The notes below the pieces were generated by a model. It had not been told where the DNA came from. It saw only the letters and a program-made list of their open reading frames with translations, and made no database searches. Positions 20,465 to 28,141 of a stretch of 28,141 bases of DNA are shown piece by piece. Origin of the DNA: Ophiosphaerella korrae. Lineage: Eukaryota; Ascomycota; Dothideomycetes; Pleosporales; Phaeosphaeriaceae. The stretch covers positions 1-28,141 of the forward strand of contig JALNQF010000466.1 of the NCBI GenBank assembly GCA_028456385.1. Direction: 5' to 3'. Positions within the stretch are counted from its first letter, which is position 1. Each line of letters starts with the position of its first letter. The translations under genes were made by a program, and so were the position numbers.

Positions 20465-20579
20465 TTTTATACCTCTTTATAGAAAAAAAAAGTAAGTTAA
20501 AATAAATAGACTTTTTTTACTTTACTTATTTACTATATATAATATATAGTATACTTCTAACTTAAAGTAAGTTAACTAA
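20465..20579. repeat. Dispersed repeat C, partial copy (right half)
   Basis: It matches about 17199-17303: AAAAGTAAGTTA, ACTTATTTACTATATA, ATAGTATACTT and AGTAAG(T/C)TAACTAA in the same order. Confidence 0.65.
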
Positions 20580-22458
20580 AATTATAAATATTTTACTAAA
20601 TTATTAAAACTTATACTTTTTACTATACTATAAGGTAAGTAATAATTTAATATAAAAGATAGTAAATTATTTTTATACTTTTTTTAATAAATAGATATAA
20701 AACTAAGATTTTATTTTATTAAATTATTACTATTAAAATAGCTATTTATACTATTATTAGTATTTTAACTACTACTATTTATATTAATAGAAGTTATATT
20801 AAAATATTTAATTTTATTGTATTTATATAAATTAATAGTATTTTTATAATAATTTATATTAGTATTAAAAATATAACGTATATTAGAATTTTCTTTTACA
20901 TTAATAGTATTTATATTATAGTATTTAATTTTAAAGTATCTATATAAATTACTTATATTACTAAGATAATTTATATTAATATTAAAACTATAAAGTTTAT
21001 TAGAAACTTTAAATTCTTTAATTACTTTTTTATAATAAAGTATTAATTCTAATATAAATTATTTATTTTAAAAAATATTAGCTAAATTACCTATAAAAAG
21101 TAGTTCGAAATTATAAGATAATAAATCTTATTTACTAAAAAATACTTAGAAAGATATTTATATTATTTAATAATATATATATATATATATATAATTAGTA
21201 TTTAGTTATATAACTAATTAAACTTTATAATTACTTACTATAGATTCTAAAAAATAGAAATAAAAACTATACTCTATTTAAATAAAGTATATAAGTACTA
21301 CTATAGTAGTTAGTAATAGTATAACTATTATACTAATAAATAAACTTACTAGTAAATAAAAGTAGTAATAAAATCTAAGTAAGTATAGATAATATAAATA
21401 TAAGTAAGTAGTAGTAATACTAATAAATAGTACTATTAAGATAAAGAGTAAAGTTTAGTAAAAATTAAAAATAATATAAAAAGTTAGATTTTTATAAGTT
21501 AAAAGATTAAACTACGTACTAAAAATTAAATATTAACTTTTATACTTATTTTAGTAACTATAACTACTATAAATTAAATAATATACTAGTTATAGTAATT
21601 AGTATTTAGTAGTAATAATTATTATAACTATTATAGTAATTAATATTTAGTAGTTATAGCTAATAAACTAAGTCTAAATATAATAGTTATAATTAATAGA
21701 GTTTTTTAATATAAGTACTATACTAACTTATTTTTTTTAGTTTTAAGAAAATTTAATAATTTTATTTTAGTACTACTATTAGTTAGTTTTACTATAATTA
21801 ATCTATTTCTACTTAATTATATACACCTTACATTTAATTTTAATTTTTTTTCTTTTTATATTAATTTTTTTTTATATTTTATTTATTTATTATTATATTA
21901 TTATTTTAGTATTATTAATTTTTATATAAATTAGTTACTATAGTTAAAAAAAAAACTTACTAAAGTAGACTTTACTATAAAAGGTATTATTAATAATTCT
22001 TAAAAGTCTAATAATTAGAAACTAGTATTTATTATTTATATATATATTTATACTAATATATAACTATAAAACTAAAATTCTACTTAGATAATAAATTATT
22101 TAAATACTATATAAATAGTATACTTTTTAACTAAACTTAGCTACTATAGTAAAGATAAATATAAAGTTACTTTAAGTAAGTTTTAATTTTTATTACTATT
22201 TATTTAAATATAAACTAATACTTTACTAGATTTTTTATATTAAGTATATATAATACTAAAATATAGAAAAGTTTATTTACTTATTTAGAATATATTAATA
22301 ATTACTTAATTAAAATAAATATATATTTTATAAATTATAGTATATTTATAAATTTTTTTATATATAAAAAATAAACTATATTAATTATAATATAGTTTTC
22401 TATTATTAACTATAAGTAACTACTATAGTATTAGTAAATTAGTAAGTAATAATAAAAG
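20580..22458. other. Extremely AT-rich region without gene
   Basis: GC falls to roughly one eighth on sampled lines. It contains an (AT)n run at about 21172-21192, repeated TATTAATA/TTATATTA motifs at 20740-21010, and a short TAGTTATAGTAATTAGTATTT-type repetition at about 21570-21660. I see no coding region and no family A or B similarity. Confidence 0.55.
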
Positions 22459-22901
22459 TATTAAAACTTTAGAACTAAGTAAAAGTAATAAGAGTAAGTA
22501 GGATTCTATAAGATAAGTAAAGTTAATAAATAAGTTAGTTACTTAACTTAATTAATAGTTAGCTCTTATTAAAGTATTATAAAGTATATAAATATTAATA
22601 AGTAAATAAGAATCTAATTAAAGTCTTAGTTATAATACTCTATTTAGATAAAAAGTAAAAAAGAGATTAAATATAATAGTCTATAAAGGTCTATTAATAT
22701 TTTTATATACTTACTATTTAGTATTTATTTCTAAGTACTTACTCTAGAGTATTTACTTTAAAGTACTTATTTTTAAGTATTTACTCTAGAGTATTTACTC
22801 TAGAGCGTTTACTACTAAATAGTTACGTATTTTACTACTCTATATTACCTAGCCTAATTACGTATAATATAATAGCTTACTTACTACTTAGTATTATAAT
22901 A
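22459..22901 (-). repeat. B1 3' LTR (443 bp)
   Basis: It is the reverse complement of 25767-26209 over its full length, with the same length. Shared blocks include GTTAATAAATAAGTTAGTTA, AACTTAATTAATAGTTAGCT and ATAGTCTATAAAGGTCTATT. In element orientation it starts TATTATAATAC, from an expected TGTTATAATAC. Confidence 0.88.
22722..22805. repeat. Six 14-bp tandem units in the B1 LTR
   Basis: The units at 22722, 22736, 22750, 22764, 22778 and 22792 are variants of TATTTACTCTAGAG. They lie 96 bp from the LTR start, exactly as in B2. CTCTAGAG is itself palindromic. The location fits U3. Confidence 0.88.
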
Positions 22902-22916
22902 CTATCTCTTTTTCTT
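22902..22916 (-). other. B1 polypurine tract
   Basis: On the minus strand AAGAAAAAGAGATAG directly precedes the LTR start. This shows that 22459-22901 is the 3' LTR and that the internal region lies to its right. Confidence 0.75.
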
Positions 22917-23600
22917 ACGCTAAGTCTATCTTTAGGCCTAAGCTTCTATTAGCTAAGTCTAGCTTATAAGTAGTTTACTCTACTTTTTAGTTATAAACTA
23001 TCTTACTATAATATTACTTCTTTTTTAGTTTTATAAACTTTATTTCTTATTAGAAATCTTTACTATAAACTATATTTCTAAAATTCTTTATCTATATATA
23101 ATTTTTTTTAGGTATTCTTTATTTTATTATACTAGATTCTACTTTAAAGTATACTAAGTATACTTATATAAAGTATCTTTATATTATTATAGTTTAAAAG
23201 TTTCTTAATAGAACTTATAAAAAGTTTTATAAAAAAGTTAATAATAATAAAAAACTTTTTACTATTATTATTACCTATTTACTATATAATAAGAAAATAT
23301 TAAAATCTACTAAAGAGCGTACTTATTATAAAGCTTTATACTTAGTATTAGAGTTAAAGTAAGAAAGTAATAAGGTCTTAGTATAGATTCTTAACTATTC
23401 TACTACTTCTATTAATATTACCTTATTTCTTACTATCTAGTTTACTATTAGCTTATTAGATAATTTTATTATAACTAAAGGCGCTTTATAGGCTCTATAT
23501 AGTTAGGCTTATTATTAAAGTTTTTACTACTAATATATCTATTATATCCTAACTATAGCTTTGTATATCTTATATATCCTAGTATATAGTACTTATTTCT
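22917..23600. other. B1 region between pol and 3' LTR
   Basis: No domain is recognised. The plus strand is open without stops at about 23222-23362 (LFTIIITYLLYNKKILK, then KERTYYKALYLVLELK), with TAA/TAG stops on either side. This parallels the plus-strand reading in the same place in A1, but I see no clear sequence similarity between the two. Confidence 0.45.
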
Positions 23601-23603
23601 TAC

Positions 23604-24870
23604 TTTCTTAAGTATCTACTAATAATTCTATAGATTAGCTTTTAGTTTTTATATATTTTTACTTACTAAGTAGCTTTTCTATTTTACTAACTACTCTTAG
23701 AGAAACTATATACTTTAGAAGGCGTTACGTCTTATTTTTTAATATCTTTTTAAGTTTTTAACTTTAAACTTATTATCTTCCTCTTTCTATTATTAGAATT
23801 ATTACTATACTAATATTTTTAGCTTAGTTAGTTCTAGTAAGCTTATATAGAACTTAGAGTATACTTTAGTATCTTTAAGTAGTTTTAGTATTTTTATAAC
23901 TAGCCTATTATATTCTTTAACTAAAAATAGTCTAACTTTTATCTAGTCTAGTCTCTTACTAAGTTACTTTATCTATAAATTTTTTATATAAAGATACGCT
24001 TTATCTTATTCTTTTAGCTAAAGTACTATTTTTTTTTATTAATATATAAAATACTTTATTTTTAAGCTTTTTCTAGTTTCTATTTTATTATATTATAGAG
24101 TTTTTATATATCTTTAACTTTAACTAATACTACTTTTATTTTAGGTTTTAGTAGTATTCTCTTAAATAAATTAGGCTATATCTTGTAGTTTATAAAATAT
24201 AGTATTTTACTTATTACTTCTAAGTACTTATTATTATAAGCTAATTATACTATAAGTAGTAGTAATACTTAATTATTTTACTTCTAATTACTATAAATCT
24301 TTAGGTAAGTCTTTAATATTTTATTAGTCTATTCTATTTATCTATCTATATATAGATAATAGGCTATTAATAGCTTTTTTTTTATCTCTATTACTATAAG
24401 TAGCGTTATCTAGTAATTAGATATAAAAAGCTTATCTTTATTACTAATAATACTCTTTAGTATCCTAGCTAGTCTACTATATAGTTACTTTAGAATTTCT
24501 CTATCTTAGTAATTTTATAAATTAGTCTATAATTACTATTATTATATTATATTCTATTCCTATTACTAAGTCCTTTAATATTAGTAGTTCTAATATATTC
24601 TATTAGCGAAGTAGCTATATCACTAAAATAGGTACTTTTTTTTAGTATTACGAATATTATTTATAAAAAATTAATTTACTTAATAACTAGCTATAGAACC
24701 TACGTATAATATACTTATAGTAGATTTAGAATCTTCTTCTATATCTTTTTAGTATATATAAGTATTATACTCTATCTTGTTATAGTTCTTATAATACTAT
24801 TAACCTAGTTAAGCCTATTAAGCTTACTTATTACTACTACTACTATAAGCCTTCTTTACTCTTTAAGTTT
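23604..24870 (-). pseudogene. B1 pol 3' fragment: integrase and chromodomain
   Basis: The integrase end reads LYIDRQIEQTNKILKTYLKI at about 24290-24350 (stops as Gln), parallel to the HPQTDGQTERxNQ motif with its Glu preserved, then NNQVLLLLIVQLAY. The core upstream (24370-24480) includes a SIISNKDK segment like the SDRD motif. The chromodomain (23604-23783) reads KFKVKNLKRY, then LVKQKSYLVSKN and LQNYQQILKK, with stops where Trp or Gln is expected. Integrase (24320) and chromodomain (23775) are in different frames, so at least one indel lies between them unless the ancestor differed. This copy cannot make protein. Confidence 0.75.
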
Positions 24871-25706
24871 TACTAGACGCCTCTATAGCTATATATAACG
24901 CTCTAGTACTATACTCTAATATACTACTATACTAAATCTACTTCTATTTATATATTTTATACTTTATTATCTATACTAATTACTCTTTAAGCTTTATAAT
25001 CTAGGAGCTTATAAGAGTATTTTAATATAGTATAAGTTTAGCTCTTTTAATAAGCTATAAGAACTTTTACTAAGCTAATTCTAGTAATTATATAAAAGAG
25101 CTACTTATAAGCTTTAACTAAGAGCTAAATTTATATATATTACTTAGAGTCTTTAACTACTATAGCGTCTCTAGTAGTAAAAGTCCTAGTAAAGTATATA
25201 GCTATACTTTAAAGTAATTAAAAACTTTTTATATATTAATAGAAACTAATCTAGATACTTTAAAAGCTTTTTTATAATTCTTCTACGTAAATATATTAAA
25301 AAACGCGTCTCTAAAAGCTAAAAAGAAGCCTTCTTTATTAATATAGTAGACGCGCTAGCGTACTAAATCTTATATATACTAGGAGTACTTAAGCTTTAAT
25401 AGTAAAAAGTAAATAATATTAAGTAGCTAGAAAATATAAAATATATAAGCTAGTATATAGAGTATTAGAATCTTGTTTTTAAAGTAGTAGTCTTTAAAAT
25501 CTTAATTTAAGTAGCTCTTATAGCTATCTAAGATAAGTAGCTAGTATAACTTTACTTAACGCGCCTTTATATATACGTTAAAGTACTTTAACTACTTAAG
25601 ACTAAGTATATTATTTATTTATCTATTCTTAAAGATAGAGATCTTTTAATTACGTAGTATATCTATTTCCTTATACTAAGTAGAAATATAGATATATCTT
25701 TTATAG
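24871..25706. other. Unassigned segment between B1 and A5
   Basis: It has several clustered CpGs (ACGCGTCTC at 25303, GACGCGCTAGCG near 25349, AACGCGCC at 25558), more than most of the window. The plus strand can be read in more than one frame with only TAA/TAG stops, for example FYVNILKNASLKAKKKPSLL at 25280-25340. I recognise no domain. It is the sequence into which A5 inserted, and may be an older element of another family. Confidence 0.45.
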
Positions 25707-25766
25707 TATTATAGGCCTCTTATTATTAACTATAAGAGCTTATCTATAGAGTTAGTAGATTATAAG
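25707..25766 (-). repeat. A5: family A LTR fragment
   Basis: It matches the start of the A2 LTR (10914-10973): TATTATAGGCCTCTTATT, AACTATAAGAGC(T/C)TATCTATA and AGTTAGTAGATTATAAG. The sequence to its left does not match family A internal sequence, so this is the outer edge of a 3' LTR or a solo LTR. B2 interrupts it at 25767. Confidence 0.8.
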
Positions 25767-26209
25767 TATTATAATACTAAGTAGTAAGTAAGCTATTATA
25801 TTATACGTAATTAAGCTAGGTAATATAGCGTAGTAGAATATATAACTATTTAGTAATAAACGCTCTAGAGTAAACACTCTAGAGTAAACACTCTAGAATA
25901 AGCGCTCTAGAGTAAACGCTTTAGAGTAAGCGCTTAGGAATAAATACTAAATAGTAAGTATATAGGAACGTTAATAGACCTTTATAGACTATTATATTTA
26001 ATCTCTTCTTTACTTCTTATCTTAATAGAGTATTATAACTAATACTTTAATTAAATTCTTATCTACTTATTAATACTTATATACTTTATAATACTCTAAT
26101 AAGAGCTAACTATTAATTAAGTTAAGTAACTAACTTATTTATTAACCTTACCTATCTTATAGAAGCCTACATACTCTTATTACTTTTACTTAGTTCTAAA
26201 GACTTAATA
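25767..26209 (+). repeat. B2 5' LTR (443 bp)
   Basis: It starts TATTATAATAC and ends at a TTAATA shared with B1, and has the same length as the B1 LTR. It keeps more C/G than B1 (GCGCTCTAGAG and CCTTACC against AT-converted versions), so B1 is the more heavily mutated copy. Confidence 0.86.
25863..25946. repeat. Six 14-bp tandem units in the B2 LTR
   Basis: The units at 25863, 25877, 25891, 25905, 25919 and 25933 are variants of CTCTAGAGTAAACA. The last two are the most diverged. Copy number, unit length and offset from the LTR start are the same as in B1. Confidence 0.92.
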
Positions 26210-26279
26210 TATTAAATACCCTTAAAATAAGTAATATATTAATAAATATAGATAACTAGCGTATAGGAGTAACCTATAC

Positions 26280-27060
26280 TACTACTTCTAAAGTTACTAA
26301 GCTAGACCTCTACTATAAAGAATAAAATAAGCTTAAGCTATAGATTTTATAACTTAATCTCTTCTTTAAAGTAAACTAAGTTTAAGATAAAAATAGAGCT
26401 ATACTTATATTATCTTATATAAAAAGTAAGGTAGAGAAATAAGTTATACTATACTTTAAGAAATACCTTAATAATAATAATAACAACTATAACAAGATAT
26501 TTAAAGAATAGATTAAGTTTAAAGATAAAGTATAATAAGCCTTTCTACTAGTAAATAAGATAGTAGTAGTAGAGCGCGTAATATAGTAGCTACAATAATA
26601 TAAGGTAGTAGTAGACTATACTAATAAATTCTAAAGCTACGCGATATAAATAGAATAGAATAATAAGTTATTAATAAAGATATTTTAATAGAGACTTAAG
26701 AGTAATATTTAAAGTAAGCTAATACGTAGTAGAGCTATAATTAAGACGTTAGAAAACCTAATAGAAGAAGTAATTTAAGTTAATAACTATATATATAAAT
26801 ATATAGTAGAAGCTAAGAATAGTAGAGTACTATATATAGATAATAAGAAGTATAAACCTAAGTATAAGTACTAATATAAGAATAATTAAGTTTAAAGTAG
26901 CTATAGATACTTTAAGCTAGATAAGATATACGTTAATAATATAAACTTAAAAAAAGAAGAATACTATTACTATAAGAACTCTAAAGGAGTAAAAAGCTAA
27001 AAATACTATAAGTATAGTAAAATAGAGTACCTAGTAAAGAACTACTAAGTAAAAAATAAG
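26280..27060 (+). pseudogene. B2 gag, RIP-inactivated
   Basis: One plus-strand frame holds both the capsid-like core and the knuckle. The core (26572-26760) reads QYKVVVDYTNKF, then SYAIQIEQN and FQQRLKSNIQSKLIRSRA with stops as Gln, matching retrotransposon gag style. The knuckle (27004-27045) reads YYKYSKIEYLVKNY, that is CX2CX4HX4C with all three Cys and the His changed to Tyr. Stops are only TAA/TAG. The N-terminal limit is uncertain because start codons are erased. Confidence 0.82.
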
Positions 27061-28141
27061 ATTATATAATAAATTAATATACTTAAAAAGTAAGATAATA
27101 ATAAAGAGGAAGAATAGGAAGTAATCTTTAGAAGAAGCTAAAAAAAGAGAGATTACAAGACTATAAACCTCTAGTAGTAAGATATAAGTAAGAAATATAA
27201 CTACTATAAGATTACTATAAAGCTAAGTAACCTTATAATAAATAACAAGGTAAAAGCTATAAATATACTACTAGGAGTATAAAACTACGTAAGGAGGTAC
27301 TAGCTAAAGTAAAAGTATACTAAGATAGATACTTTAGAATACCTTTAGCTATACTAAAGAAAGGTAAGGTATAGATATAAAATAATACTATATCTAGGAA
27401 GGCGAGTATATATAGCTTAAGATAAAAATAAAAAAGAAAACTAAGAGCTTAAGACTTCTAAATATAAAATAGTACTTAGAATACTAGAGCTAAGGTAAGA
27501 AAATACTAAAGTATAAGATAGATTTACAAAAGAAATCTAGAGACTAGTAAATAGCTACTACTTAGTAAAAGAATAGTAAGATAAAGAACGCTAGATATAT
27601 AAAGTAGAGTAGACTTAGTAATATAAATTATTATATACTAATAATAATTAGGCGCTAATTATTATAGATCTAGTATTAATACAAGAACTATAATACTAGC
27701 TATACTTATATAACTTAAACTATTTACTACTATTATAAATAGGATATTACTATAATAACTACTTTACTTACTATTCTAAGAAGATAGGATCTAGATATTT
27801 CTTTTATAAGAGATCTAGATATAAATAGAACTAAGAAGAGTATATAAATAATAAATATAAATAACACCTATAAGATAAGTAAGAAGCTAAGTACTTTCTA
27901 AGTATAACTAAAGAAGATATAAATATAAGTAAGATACTTATAAATAACTAATATATTAACTTATTCTAGGAAACCTATACGCTAGAAAAGTATAAATAGT
28001 ATAAAGAGATTAAGATACTATAAGGATTCTAGTAAAAGATAAGTAAAGATTATAAGATTAAGTCTTTTTTAAGTAAATAGCTAATACTAGATATATATCT
28101 AGAAGCTATAACGCTATTAATACTAAAAGACTTATTAAACT
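27061..28141 (+). pseudogene. B2 internal sequence after gag, unassigned
   Basis: Plus-strand frames remain protein-like with TAA/TAG stops, for example HLQDKQEAKYFLSITKEDI-type sequence near 27865-27930 and a charged stretch RYKQEIQLLQDYYKAKQ near 27185-27240. I could not find a D-S-G protease motif or RT motifs here, although in A1 the protease follows the knuckle by about 1.3 kb, so the protease may lie just beyond the window. Function is not assigned. Confidence 0.5.

Larger units (their letters stand above)
22459..24870 (-). mobile_element. B1: 3' part of a second gypsy chromovirus family
   Basis: It comprises a 443-bp 3' LTR (22459-22901), a polypurine tract, about 700 bp of 3' sequence, a chromodomain (about 23604-23783) and the integrase core (about 24265-24600), all on the minus strand. 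RT and gag are absent: in A1 the YxDD box lies about 2.97 kb from the LTR, and here that would fall beyond the A5 junction. The inner edge is uncertain. Confidence 0.78.
25767..28141 (+). mobile_element. B2: 5' part of a family B retrotransposon
   Basis: It comprises the 5' LTR (25767-26209), gag with a zinc knuckle, and further internal sequence running off the window. It faces away from B1 (head-to-head). It is inserted in the A5 LTR after ATTATAAG. If intact, the rest of A5 should follow beyond the window, starting with a repeat of the last bases (ATAAG). Confidence 0.82.

Noticed and set aside
22459..26209. A DNA transposon with 443-bp terminal inverted repeats
   Set aside because: A polypurine tract abuts the left repeat, gypsy integrase and chromodomain lie inside, and gag lies outside to the right of the right repeat. 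Two LTR elements in opposite orientation fit better.
1..28141. Bacterial, phage or organellar origin because of the very low GC
   Set aside because: The content is gypsy retrotransposons with chromodomains and RIP-type dinucleotide bias. Mitochondrial DNA would show intact genes and no CpA-specific loss.

Overview
This window looks like a gene-free, heterochromatin-like block from a filamentous ascomycete (Pezizomycotina) genome. GC is only about one fifth on the lines I sampled. CpA and TpG are almost absent, TpA is abundant, and the surviving C and G sit mainly in CpT/ApG and CpG. ATG is nearly missing: I noticed one on the + strand (4969) and a handful of CAT. Loss of CpA with retention of CpG is the signature of repeat-induced point mutation (RIP), not of ordinary methyl-CpG decay. 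I find no intact gene, tRNA, rRNA or CRISPR array. Everything recognisable is a mutated transposable element. Genus cannot be told from this.

Positions 230-7284 hold one structurally complete Ty3/gypsy retrotransposon (A1, minus strand). It has two 433-bp LTRs, a polypurine tract and an identical 5-bp target duplication ATTTC on both sides. Between the LTRs a dead gag-pol can still be read in one frame: Gag with a CCHC knuckle, protease, reverse transcriptase, RNase H, integrase and a C-terminal chromodomain. A1 is therefore a chromovirus. Its Cys, His, Gly, Trp, Glu and second RT Asp codons carry exactly the G-to-A changes that RIP makes.

Positions 7285-8164 are a spacer with a triplet repeat and a 350-bp foldback (MITE-like) element. 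From 8165 to 16707 three more family A copies follow in the same orientation and nested: A2 interrupts A3 in the integrase region, and A3 interrupts A4 in gag. Their LTRs carry different numbers of a roughly 54-57 bp internal repeat.

Positions 16708-22458 are the most AT-rich part. They hold a minisatellite with a period near 80 bp, a dispersed repeat present in partial copies, a perfect hairpin, and one unidentified degraded plus-strand coding remnant (about 18640-19075).

Positions 22459-28141 hold a second gypsy family, B, in two head-to-head copies. B1 (minus) shows its 443-bp 3' LTR, polypurine tract, chromodomain and integrase, and is truncated. B2 (plus) shows its 443-bp 5' LTR and gag and runs off the window. 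B2 is inserted in a family A LTR (A5). Both B LTRs carry six 14-bp repeats at the same offset. The order of insertion can be read from the nesting: A4, then A3, then A2; and A5, then B2.
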